Source: Acidimicrobiaceae bacterium
GTDB lineage: Bacteria; Actinomycetota; Acidimicrobiia; Acidimicrobiales; RAAP-2
Direction of reading: 5' to 3'
Assembly (NCBI GenBank): GCA_030838245.1
Contig: JAUTXB010000309.1
Location: forward strand, 1 to 9,411
DNA length: 9,411 nt
Below are positions 1 to 6,542 of the stretch, one piece after another; the stretch's first letter is position 1, and the number at the start of each line of letters is the position of its first letter. Made by a program: the position numbers and the translations under genes. The notes below the pieces were generated by a model that saw only the letters and a program-made list of their open reading frames with translations, was not told where the DNA came from and searched no databases.

Positions 1-1311
1 CTGCGGCCGGCTGCACAACAGCCGGTCTGGCCGGACGACGCCGAGCTGAAGCGGGTCCACGAGCAGCTCTCCTCCCTTCCCCCCTTGGTTTTTGCCGGTG
101 AGGCCCTTCGCCTGACCACCGCGCTCGGGGACGCAGCCGAGGGTAGAGCATTCCTGCTGCAGGCGGGGGACTGCGCCGAGTCGTTCTCCGACTTCACCGC
201 CGACGGGATCCGCGACAAGCTCCGGGTGATCTTGCAGATGGCCGTCGTCCTCACCTACGGCGCCGGTGTCCCGGTGGTGAAGCTGGGTCGGATCGCCGGC
301 CAGTTCGCCAAGCCCCGGTCCTCTCCGACCGAGGTGATCGGGGGTCAGTTGCTCGACTCGTTCCGCGGGCACATGGTCAACGACGACCTGCCCGAGCGGG
401 CGGCACGGATCCCCGACCCCGACCGCCTGGTCACCTCGTACCACCAGTCGGTGGCCACCCTCAACCTGCTGCGGGCGTTCACCAAGGGTGGGTTCGCCGA
501 TCTGGCCCAGGTCCACGCCTGGAACCAGGAATTCGTGGCTTCGTCCTCCGAAGGTCGCCGGTTCGACGCCATCGCCAAGGGGATCGACCGTGCCCTCCGC
601 TTCATGGGCGCCTGCGGCATTGACTTGTCGCGAGAGGACAGCCTCCACCAAGTCGACTTCTGGACCAGCCACGAGGCGCTCATCCTCGATTACGAGGAGG
701 CACTCACCCGGCGCGACTCGCTGACCGGCGATTGGTACGACTGTTCGGCCCACATGCTCTGGGTGGGCGATCGCACCCGGCAACTCGACGGGGCCCACTG
801 CGAGTTCCTCTCGGGCATCCACAATCCTGTCGGCTCCAAGGTCGGGCCGAGCGCCACACCCGACGACGTGGTCGGCCTGTGCCAGCGGCTCAACCCCGAC
901 CGGGTTCCCGGTCGGCTCAGCCTCATCACCCGGTTCGGCGCCGATCACGTCGAGACCTCGCTGCCCCCGCTCCTTCGAGCCGTCCGGGAAGAGGGCCATC
1001 CGGTGGTGTGGGTGTGTGACCCCATGCACGGCAACACGATCAACGCCGAGGGCGGCCGAAAGACCCGCCGGTTCGACGACATCCTCACCGAGATCAGGGG
1101 CTTCTTCGAAGCACACGCCCAGGAGGGAACCTGGCCGGGCGGCGTGCACGTGGAACTGACCGGTGATGACGTGACCGAGTGCCTGGGCGGCATGGAAGAC
1201 ATCGTGGAGGACCAGCTCCATCAGCGTTACACCACGACATGCGATCCCCGACTGAACGCCCGCCAGTCCTTGGACCTGGCCTTTCGCGTCGCCGAGTTCC
1301 TCCGGGACTGA
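1..1311 (+). CDS. aroG: Class II 3-deoxy-7-phosphoheptulonate (DAHP) synthase, 5'-truncated
   Basis: Cytoplasmic enzyme condensing phosphoenolpyruvate and erythrose 4-phosphate to DAHP, the first step of the shikimate pathway. The frame is open from base 1 to the TGA at 1309-1311 (436 residues visible). A TTG at 85 gives a shorter ORF, but the upstream codons (LRPAAQQPVWPDDAELKRV, SLPPLVFAGE) read as normal family sequence, so the true start lies left of the window. Class II (plant/mycobacterial) signatures, in visible numbering: QAGDCAESF with C58, GRIAGQFAKPRS (~96-107), YHQSVATLNLLRAF (~147), GDRTRQLDGAHCEF, GIHNPVGSKVGP, LITRFGADHVE, CDPMHGNT with H343, VHVELTGDDVTECLGG with E385, and TTCDPRLN with D415. 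C58, H343, E385 and D415 fall where the four metal ligands of M. tuberculosis AroG (C87, H369, E411, D441) should be, implying about 26-29 missing N-terminal residues. No chorismate mutase domain is fused. No strong terminator is visible after the stop. Family assignment is very secure. Confidence 0.96.
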   Translation: MRPAAQQPVWPDDAELKRVHEQLSSLPPLVFAGEALRLTTALGDAAEGRAFLLQAGDCAESFSDFTADGIRDKLRVILQMAVVLTYGAGVPVVKLGRIAGQFAKPRSSPTEVIGGQLLDSFRGHMVNDDLPERAARIPDPDRLVTSYHQSVATLNLLRAFTKGGFADLAQVHAWNQEFVASSSEGRRFDAIAKGIDRALRFMGACGIDLSREDSLHQVDFWTSHEALILDYEEALTRRDSLTGDWYDCSAHMLWVGDRTRQLDGAHCEFLSGIHNPVGSKVGPSATPDDVVGLCQRLNPDRVPGRLSLITRFGADHVETSLPPLLRAVREEGHPVVWVCDPMHGNTINAEGGRKTRRFDDILTEIRGFFEAHAQEGTWPGGVHVELTGDDVTECLGGMEDIVEDQLHQRYTTTCDPRLNARQSLDLAFRVAEFLRD

Positions 1312-1439
1312 CCAGCGTCTTCGCCTGTGGGCCCTAAACATTGACCTGAGGGCCAACCACGACAAGACTGTGGCCGACCCGATCACAGGCTTGCTGCCAC
1401 TCGGTGGTGATGTCGGACCATCCCCTCAACTCGGAGCTC
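1312..1439. other. Intergenic region between the DAHP synthase and exported-protein genes
   Basis: A 128-base gap holding a candidate promoter and one weak hairpin (GGCCCT at 1330-1335 against AGGGCC at 1349-1354, 13-base loop). No T-run follows the hairpin, so it is not a convincing intrinsic terminator for the upstream gene. In-frame GTG (1404), GTG (1407) and ATG (1410) codons precede the preferred start of the next gene at 1440. I see no RNA gene or attachment site here. Confidence 0.5.
1341..1369 (+). promoter_or_regulatory. Candidate sigma-70-type promoter for the exported-protein gene
   Basis: TTGACC at 1341-1346 matches five of six bases of the -35 consensus. It lies 17 bases upstream of AAGACT at 1364-1369, which keeps the second-position A and final T that matter most in a -10 box but is otherwise weak. 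Transcription would begin near 1376 and give a leader of about 65 bases before the ATG at 1440. This is pattern matching in GC-rich DNA where TTGACC is uncommon; there is no other support. Confidence 0.33.
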
Positions 1440-3215
1440 ATGACAATCCGCGCCAATTCCCGCCCGGCTCACAGGACACCTCTCGCTCGCCTGGGTGCGC
1501 TGTCGGCGGCCACCCTCGCCATCTTCGGCCTCATCGTCATGTCCGCCTCGGTCGCCGGTGCCGACGTCACTGGCACCACGGGAGCATCGACCACGACGAC
1601 GCCGTCGCCCTCGACCGACCCCAGCGCCACCTCGACCACGTCCGCCCCGACGACGACGGCTCCCAGCTCCACGACACCCACGACATCGGCACCTGCCCCC
1701 GCACCCGCCACTGCGCCGTCGACCGCGCCCTCCCCCACGTCCAACGCCGCGCTCACCGTGCCGTCCTATTGGACGGTGGCATCGGACGGCGGGGTCTTCG
1801 CCTTCGGCGGGTCCCCCTTCTTCGGGTCCATGGGGGGAAAGGCCCTCAACGCTCCGATCGTGGGGATGGCGTCGACCAACGATCACGGCGGCTACTGGTT
1901 GGTGGCCTCGGACGGGGGCATCTTCTCCTTCGGTGACGCCAACTTCTGGGGATCGGAGGGCGGCAAGCCCCTGAACCAACCCATCGTGGGCATGACACCC
2001 ACGGCCGACGGCAAGGGGTACTGGTTGGTGGCCTCCGACGGGGGCATCTTCGCCTTCGGCGACGCCGTCTACTTCGGCTCGAGGGGCGGCCAGCCACTGA
2101 ACCGGCCCATCGTGGGCATGACCGGCACGACCGACGGCCAGGGGTACTGGTTGGTGGCCTCCGACGGGGGCATCTTCGCCTACGGCGACGCCACCTTCGC
2201 CGGGTCCACCGGCAACATGCAACTCAACGCACCGGTGGTGGGGATGACGGCCACACCGGGGGGCGGGTACCTGCTGGTGGCGTCCGATGGTGGGATCTTC
2301 GGGTTCGGCATCACCGCCTCGCAGTTCTACGGCTCCGAGGGTGGCAATCATCTCAACGCACCGATCGTGGGAATCGTCTCCACCCCGGGTGAGACGGGCT
2401 ACTGGCTGGTAGCCAGGGACGGCGGCATCTTCGCCTTCGGCAAGGCCGGGTTCTACGGCTCCATGGGCGGCCAGCACCTGAACGCGCCGATGGTGAGCGC
2501 GGCCCAGACGTTCGGCGACGGCACGTTCACCAAGCCGACGCCGTCACTCAGCTTCTCGTCGGGCTCGTACGGCTATGACGTGTCCATCTTCAACTGCGGG
2601 AACCTGCCGCCGGCCGGGGCGATCAACATCGTGCAGGTGGTGGGGGCGGCCTTCGGCTCCACCAACCGCTGTTTGGGCCAAGAGGTGCAGTGGGCCGGGG
2701 CCGGCCTGAACCTCTACATGTTCTTGACCTACGGGTCGACCCAGGGCCCGATGCCGGCGTTCTGCAACAACACCCCGAACTACTGCTACGGCTACGAAGC
2801 CGGCCAGGACGCCGTCAACAAGGGCAACGCCGCCGGGATCCCCACCAACGTGAACTGGTGGATCGACGTCGAGTCGACCGCCGGGTCCGGACTGCCGGCG
2901 TGGTCGGGCGACACCCACGCCAATGACCTCGTCATCCAAGGCGCCCATGACGGCATCGCCGCCTCGGGCGCGGCCAATGTGGGTGTCTATGCCAGCCCGG
3001 GAGGGGGCTGGCCCCAGATCGCCGGCAACTGGCCCATCGACTACCCCTACTGGATGGCCTCGTGGACCAGCAGTGGTCCGAACAGTTGCGCCACCATCGC
3101 CGGATGGCAGAGGACCTCGAAGGGACTCCCCAGCGGCGGCGTCCCCATCGTGCAGTGGAGCAACAACGCCTTCCAGGTCAACAACCAAGCCACCGACGGC
3201 GACTACGTCTGCTGA
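1440..3215 (+). CDS. Exported six-repeat protein with C-terminal lysozyme-like (GH25/DUF1906-like) domain
   Basis: 591 residues from the ATG at 1440. Residues 1-41 form a signal peptide: basic N-region (MTIRANSRPAHR), hydrophobic core (LSAATLAIFGLIVMSASV) and an AGA cleavage site before D42. An in-frame ATG at 1410 would add ten residues with two acids ahead of it, so 1440 is preferred, although its GGAG is only 3 bases away. Residues ~43-107 are a Thr/Ser/Pro/Ala-rich linker of the kind that is O-mannosylated in actinobacteria (inference). Residues 110-362 hold six ~42-residue repeats (YWLVASDGGIFAFGDA...GSxGGxxLNxPIVGM), possibly a beta-propeller. Residues ~376-591 resemble a GH25 or DUF1906 TIM-barrel hydrolase domain: GYDVS (D380) as first strand, WWIDVE (D476, E478) as the acidic pair, GVYASPG, YWMASW, and IVQWSNN near the end. 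Six cysteines (386, 411, 442, 449, 550, 591) lie only in this domain, probably as disulfides; the last residue is Cys. Likely a cell-wall-acting or surface protein. Export and repeats are clear; catalytic activity is inferred. Confidence 0.85.
   Translation: MTIRANSRPAHRTPLARLGALSAATLAIFGLIVMSASVAGADVTGTTGASTTTTPSPSTDPSATSTTSAPTTTAPSSTTPTTSAPAPAPATAPSTAPSPTSNAALTVPSYWTVASDGGVFAFGGSPFFGSMGGKALNAPIVGMASTNDHGGYWLVASDGGIFSFGDANFWGSEGGKPLNQPIVGMTPTADGKGYWLVASDGGIFAFGDAVYFGSRGGQPLNRPIVGMTGTTDGQGYWLVASDGGIFAYGDATFAGSTGNMQLNAPVVGMTATPGGGYLLVASDGGIFGFGITASQFYGSEGGNHLNAPIVGIVSTPGETGYWLVARDGGIFAFGKAGFYGSMGGQHLNAPMVSAAQTFGDGTFTKPTPSLSFSSGSYGYDVSIFNCGNLPPAGAINIVQVVGAAFGSTNRCLGQEVQWAGAGLNLYMFLTYGSTQGPMPAFCNNTPNYCYGYEAGQDAVNKGNAAGIPTNVNWWIDVESTAGSGLPAWSGDTHANDLVIQGAHDGIAASGAANVGVYASPGGGWPQIAGNWPIDYPYWMASWTSSGPNSCATIAGWQRTSKGLPSGGVPIVQWSNNAFQVNNQATDGDYVC
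1767..2525 (+). repeat. Six tandem ~126-base coding repeats (YWLVASDGGIFAFGDA type)
   Basis: Units begin at about 1767, 1893, 2019, 2145, 2268 and 2400, encoding 42, 42, 42, 41, 44 and ~42 residues. Each has the order Tyr-Trp, ASDGGIF, (A/S)FG, a GSxGG turn, LNxP(I/V)VGM and a variable linker with Asp/Gly. Unit 5 is the most divergent (YLLV, and GITASQFYGSEGG with inserted residues) and unit 6 has ARDGG in place of ASDGG. Units 3 and 4 share 42 identical bases (2014-2055 and 2140-2181). The period and Gly-Asp turns suit short antiparallel strands, so a six-bladed propeller is possible, but that is structural inference. Confidence 0.88.
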
Positions 3216-3258
3216 TTCGCCCCGCAGCTTGAGCGACGTCGTCTGCTGATCGCTCCGC
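3199..3258 (+). repeat. Imperfect direct repeat spanning the stop of the exported-protein gene
   Basis: Bases 3199-3225 (the last codons, the TGA and ten bases beyond) recur at 3233-3258 with 23 identities in 27 aligned columns and one gap. The shared core CGTCTGCTGAT is exact. The first copy ends the gene as Asp-Tyr-Val-Cys-stop. The second, 34 bases on and in another frame, would read Asp-Val-Val-Cys-stop. It looks like a local duplication of the 3' end. Confidence 0.6.
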
Positions 3259-3277
3259 GGTCGATGGGCACGATCAG
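3246..3277. terminator. Weak candidate bidirectional hairpin in the convergent junction
   Basis: CTGATCG at 3246-3252 is the perfect reverse complement of CGATCAG at 3271-3277, with an 18-base GC-rich loop. It sits in the 58-base gap between two convergent genes, and the right arm includes the phosphatase stop codon. There is no T-run on either strand, so it would have to act as a non-canonical terminator; a 7-bp stem can occur by chance. Confidence 0.22.
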
Positions 3278-4143
3278 GCCCCGACCGGTTGGGTGCCGAG
3301 CGCCCGCAGGCCGGGTGCCCCCGCCAGCACGCCGCTGACCAGGTGGGCTCCGTCGTTGTAGCCGAGCAGGCGCCAGCGCCCCTCGTCGACCTCCCAGGAG
3401 GTGAGCGAGGCGTGGTGGGTGCGCAGTTGCAACCGCGCCCCTTGGCGCCCGCCGGCCACGGGCATGAGGGCGAGGAGCGACGCCTCGATGACCCCGGCGT
3501 GGCAGGCCACCACCACCAGCTGTCCCCGGTGCCGGGCGGCGATCGCCTCCAGCGTGTCGGCCGCCCGGTTGACGAAGCCCGTCCAGCTCTCACCGCCGGG
3601 AGCGATGATCTGATCGGGGTCGCGGTCCCAGTCCAGCTGGCCGAACCGCTCGGTGAACTGGGCCCAGGACAGGCCGTCGGCCTGGCCGGGATGCAGCTCG
3701 CACAGGCCGCAGTCCGAGGTCACCGAGAGGCCCGGGCCCTCACCATCGAGGACCGGGAGCGGGTCGGCGTCGCCGGCCACCAGCGAGGGGGCCAGGATCT
3801 CCGCTGTCTGGATGGCCCGGGGCAAGACGCTGGCATAGAGGGCGTCGGTGCCGGCGAGCTCGCCGGTCACGGCCAGTCGGTCCCGGAGTAGCTCCACCTG
3901 ATGGACCCCGCGCTCGGTCAGGCCGGAGCAGCCGAGGCGGCCACCGCAGACGCCGGCCACGTTGCACACCGCCTCACCGTGGCGAACCAGCACCAGGCGG
4001 GTGACGCTCGGGGAGGGGGACGAGGTGGTCCGGATCCCCTCGGGTGGCTGGTTGCGGTCAGACTCGGTTCCCGCAGCGCCTGGCGGCTGCCCGGCTCCGG
4101 CCGGATGGTCGGACCCGCCGTCGGAGGGACGGAGCGAGCTCAA
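3274..4143 (-). CDS. Histidine phosphatase (phosphoglycerate mutase-like) family protein
   Basis: Branch-1 histidine phosphatase, acting through a phospho-histidine intermediate. With the TTG start at 4143 it is 289 residues. Visible motifs: LVLVRHGEAV (nucleophile H55), LTERG after a short loop, SVLPRAIQTAEIL (R109), LCELHPGQADGLSW (acid E149) and VVVACHAGVIEAS (second catalytic H215). The Cys-containing LCELHPG differs from the usual LRE-G form. Substrate is unknown. Its position downstream of proBA recalls mycobacterial gpgP (glucosyl-3-phosphoglycerate phosphatase), but cobC-like or other roles fit equally. The start is uncertain. TTG 4143 overlaps the VWA stop as TTGA and suggests coupling, but leaves ~47 low-complexity Pro/Ser/Gly residues before the first strand. 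GTG at 3993 would begin directly at the RHG strand (MLVRHGEAV). ATG at 4188 lies inside the VWA gene. None has a good Shine-Dalgarno sequence. Confidence 0.85.
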   Translation of the reverse strand: MSSLRPSDGGSDHPAGAGQPPGAAGTESDRNQPPEGIRTTSSPSPSVTRLVLVRHGEAVCNVAGVCGGRLGCSGLTERGVHQVELLRDRLAVTGELAGTDALYASVLPRAIQTAEILAPSLVAGDADPLPVLDGEGPGLSVTSDCGLCELHPGQADGLSWAQFTERFGQLDWDRDPDQIIAPGGESWTGFVNRAADTLEAIAARHRGQLVVVACHAGVIEASLLALMPVAGGRQGARLQLRTHHASLTSWEVDEGRWRLLGYNDGAHLVSGVLAGAPGLRALGTQPVGA

Positions 4144-5612
4144 GCCAGTTCGCCCACGAACCGCTCCAGCTGTCGGAGGGTCCGGCATTCGACCACGTCG
4201 TCGCAATGGATGGCGTACTCGCCCACGATCGAGTCGCCCGAGTCCCAATAGGCACGGGGCTCCGGGTTCAGCCAGTAGACGTGGCGGGCCTTCTTCTGGA
4301 TCTCCTTCACCACCCACGAATGCGATGCGTGGTAGTTGTTCCGGGCGTCGCCCAACAAGAGCACGCTGGACTTGGCGTTGATCTCCTCGCCCCAGCGCTC
4401 CCAGAACACGGTGAGGGCGTGCCCGTAGTCGGAGTGGCCGTCCACCCAGATGACGTCGGCCTCGGTGTTGATGCGGTGCACGGCCTCAGCCGGGTCATCG
4501 GTGCCCTCGAAGAACCGGGTCACCTCGTCGATGCCGTCGATGAACACGAAGCTGCGCACCTTGGAGAACTGGGTGGCGATGGCGTGGACGAGATGGAGGG
4601 TGAACCGGGCGAACGAAGCCACCGAGCCGGAGATGTCGGCGATGACCACGATCTCGGGCTTGGACGGCCGCGGGTACTTGAAGCGTGGGTCCACGGGGAC
4701 GCCGCCGGTGGACAGCGAATGGCGCACCGTGCTTCGGAAGTCGAGCGGGCCCTTGCGGCCGTGGCGGCGCTTGCGGGCCAGTCGCACCGCCAACTTGCGG
4801 GACAGCGGCTGGAGTGCCCCTCGCAGGGCCACCAGCTCGTCCCGGGTGGCGTGCATGAAGTCGATGTCCTCGGGGAGGGGCTTGCGCAGCGACTTGGCCA
4901 GGGCCTCGCTCCCCCGGTCGGCCACCAACCGGCGGCGGATCTCGTTCTCGATCTCCTGGCGCAGCTTGTCGATGCGGGACTGGTACTCGTCGCGCACCAG
5001 GCGCTGCTCCAGCCCGGTGAGGCCGTGGGGTCCCTCACCGTCGGGCTGTCCCGGAGTAGGGGCGGCCCCGGTCCGGGCCTGTTCCATCAGGCGCTCCATC
5101 ACCCCGTCGAGGTCGAGGTTCCTCAGCGTGCGGTACAGGTAGTACGTGCCCCCCACCGGTCGGCCCGCCTCCATACCGGCGAAGCGGGCCACGGCGTGGC
5201 GGGCCACCGCGGTGATCATCGAGTCGTTGGAGCCGAGCAGGGCCTTGTACAACAGGTCGGCCAGCTCTTCGGGGGTCATGGCCTCCTGGCCGGCTCCGCC
5301 CCCGCGCCCGCTCCCCTGGCGCCCGCTGTCGCCGGACATCTTGGACTGGTCCTCGTGGGCCTTGCCCGCGCTGTTCTCGTCGATGGTGTACTCGGGGCCG
5401 CGGAGGGAGAAGTAGACCTCGAAGGCGGTGTCGAAGGCGTGCCAGTGGGAGGAGGACTTCACCAGGCTGGCCCCCAGCGCGTACTTCAGGGCCTCGCGGT
5501 CCTCCAGCGGGACGTGGCGCATGGCCTCGGCCGCGTCAAGGTGCTCGGTCAGGGACACCGGGATACCGGCGGCCCGCAGTTCGGACACGAACCCGGAGAG
5601 GACATCGAGCAT
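4140..5612 (-). CDS. CoxE-type VWA domain protein, partner of the adjacent MoxR ATPase
   Basis: 490 residues from ATG at 5612. N-terminal helical part (1-75: LSGFVSELRAAGIPVSLTEHLDAAEAM) is typical of CoxE-like proteins. A Gly/Ser-rich, charged linker covers ~80-112, a helical middle ~113-270, then the family hallmark GPLDFRSTVRHSLSTGGVP (288-306). The C-terminal VWA domain begins with IVVIADISGSV: the metal-site motif DxSxS is D326, S328, S330. It continues with FVFIDGIDEVTRFF, WVDGHSDYGHAL and LLLGDARNNY (D421), and ends with the CoxE-like HVYWLNPEPRAYWDSGDS. Family members pair with an AAA+ ATPase to remodel or activate a target, as CoxD/CoxE do for CO dehydrogenase and NorQ/NorD for nitric oxide reductase; no such enzyme is in the window, so the client is unknown. 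It starts 9 bases after the ATPase stop with no clear ribosome site, suggesting coupled translation. Probably cytoplasmic: no signal peptide or membrane segment is seen. Confidence 0.9.
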   Translation of the reverse strand: MLDVLSGFVSELRAAGIPVSLTEHLDAAEAMRHVPLEDREALKYALGASLVKSSSHWHAFDTAFEVYFSLRGPEYTIDENSAGKAHEDQSKMSGDSGRQGSGRGGGAGQEAMTPEELADLLYKALLGSNDSMITAVARHAVARFAGMEAGRPVGGTYYLYRTLRNLDLDGVMERLMEQARTGAAPTPGQPDGEGPHGLTGLEQRLVRDEYQSRIDKLRQEIENEIRRRLVADRGSEALAKSLRKPLPEDIDFMHATRDELVALRGALQPLSRKLAVRLARKRRHGRKGPLDFRSTVRHSLSTGGVPVDPRFKYPRPSKPEIVVIADISGSVASFARFTLHLVHAIATQFSKVRSFVFIDGIDEVTRFFEGTDDPAEAVHRINTEADVIWVDGHSDYGHALTVFWERWGEEINAKSSVLLLGDARNNYHASHSWVVKEIQKKARHVYWLNPEPRAYWDSGDSIVGEYAIHCDDVVECRTLRQLERFVGELA

Positions 5613-5621
5613 GGTGGTCGG

Positions 5622-6542
5622 TCAGTCCGAGATGTCGACCGAGGCCAGCTCTTTGGCGGCACGGTCGATGTCGGCCCGGTACTTCAACAAGATGTGCAAC
5701 GTGTCCCGGGCCTGTTCGGCGTCGATCGACTCGACCCCCAAGACCACCAGGGTCCGGGCCCAGTCCAGGGTCTCCGAGACCGACGGGGCCTTTTTCAGTT
5801 CCAGGGTCCGGATGGACCGCACGATGCGGGCGACCTGGTCGGCCAGCTCGGCGCTGATCCCGGGCACGCGGGTCTGGATGATGGCCCGCTCCCGGTCGAG
5901 GTCGGGATAGTCGATGTGGAGGTAGAGGCAGCGACGCTTCAGCGCCTCGGACAGCTCACGGGTGTTGTTGGAGGTGAGGAAGACGAGTGGGATCTGCGTG
6001 GCCCGCACCGTGCCCAGCTCGGGGATGGAGACCTGGTACTCGGAGAGGATCTCGAGCAGGAGCGCCTCGGTCTCGAGCTCGACCCGGTCGACCTCGTCGA
6101 CCAGCAACACCACCGGCTCGGGCGAGCGGATGGCCTCGAGCAGGGGCCGGGCCAAGAGGAACTCCTCGGAGAAGATGTCCTCTTCGAGCTGCTGCCAGGT
6201 CTGGTCCGAGTCGGCCTGGATCCGCAGTAGCTGCTTTTTGTAGTTCCACTCGTAGAGGGCCTTGGACTCGTCGAGGCCCTCATAGCACTGGAGCCGGATG
6301 AGCCGGCTCCCGGTCATGCGGGCCACCGACTTGGCCAGTTCGGTCTTCCCCGTGCCCGCCGGTCCTTCGACCAGGACCGGCTTGGCCAAGCGGTCGGCCA
6401 GGTAGACGACGCCGGAGATCCCCTCGTCGGCCAAGTAGTCGACGTCGGCCAGCCCCGAGCGCACGGCGCCGATCGAGTCGAACCGGGGCGCACCCGCGGT
6501 GGGAAAGCCGGTGGCGTAGTCGCTCGAATGGTCCGTGGTCAC
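5622..6542 (-). CDS. MoxR/CoxD-family AAA+ ATPase
   Basis: 306-residue AAA+ ATPase of the MoxR group, cytoplasmic and expected to form a hexamer. Walker A is GPAGTGKT (60-67), Walker B VVLLVDEVDR (D149, E150), sensor 1 LTSNNTREL (190-197), arginine-finger region ALKRRCLYLHIDYP (R203/R204) and sensor 2 near SVSETLDWAR (254-263). The stretch RLQCYEGLDESKALYEWNY after Walker A marks the CoxD-like subgroup that travels with VWA proteins. The first ~20 residues are polar and probably disordered. The GTG start at 6542 overlaps the proA stop as GTGA and is preceded by an AAGGACAGG element, so proA and this gene look coupled. With the VWA gene 9 bases downstream it should form a chaperone-like ATPase/VWA pair. 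The fold and subgroup are secure; the client protein cannot be named from the window. Confidence 0.94.
   Translation of the reverse strand: MTTDHSSDYATGFPTAGAPRFDSIGAVRSGLADVDYLADEGISGVVYLADRLAKPVLVEGPAGTGKTELAKSVARMTGSRLIRLQCYEGLDESKALYEWNYKKQLLRIQADSDQTWQQLEEDIFSEEFLLARPLLEAIRSPEPVVLLVDEVDRVELETEALLLEILSEYQVSIPELGTVRATQIPLVFLTSNNTRELSEALKRRCLYLHIDYPDLDRERAIIQTRVPGISAELADQVARIVRSIRTLELKKAPSVSETLDWARTLVVLGVESIDAEQARDTLHILLKYRADIDRAAKELASVDISD

Noticed and set aside
1330..1354. Intrinsic terminator after the DAHP synthase gene
   Set aside because: Only a 6-bp stem with a 13-base loop and no T-run; it also overlaps the candidate -35 element.
1590..1700. Microsatellite of ACGACG/CCGACC-like triplets
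   Set aside because: The triplets are simply the codons of the Thr/Ser/Pro linker and do not form a regular uninterrupted array.
1383..2477. 364-codon open frame on the - strand with internal repeats
   Set aside because: Its repeats mirror those of the exported protein on the + strand, and the rest is Gly/Arg-rich; it is an antisense shadow.
1767..2525. CRISPR-like array
   Set aside because: The period is ~126 bases, in frame and coding, with no short constant repeat separated by unique spacers.
4044..6230. 728-codon open frame on the + strand opposite the VWA and ATPase genes
   Set aside because: It lies antisense to two genes with full family motifs. Its Gly/Val/Leu/His/Asp/Gln-rich product is what GC-rich codon bias gives on the opposite strand, and it shows no domain.
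4140..6542. CO dehydrogenase maturation operon or anti-phage defence system
   Set aside because: Only the ATPase and VWA components are present. There are no coxS/M/L genes, nuclease, protease or other effector, and the context is housekeeping.
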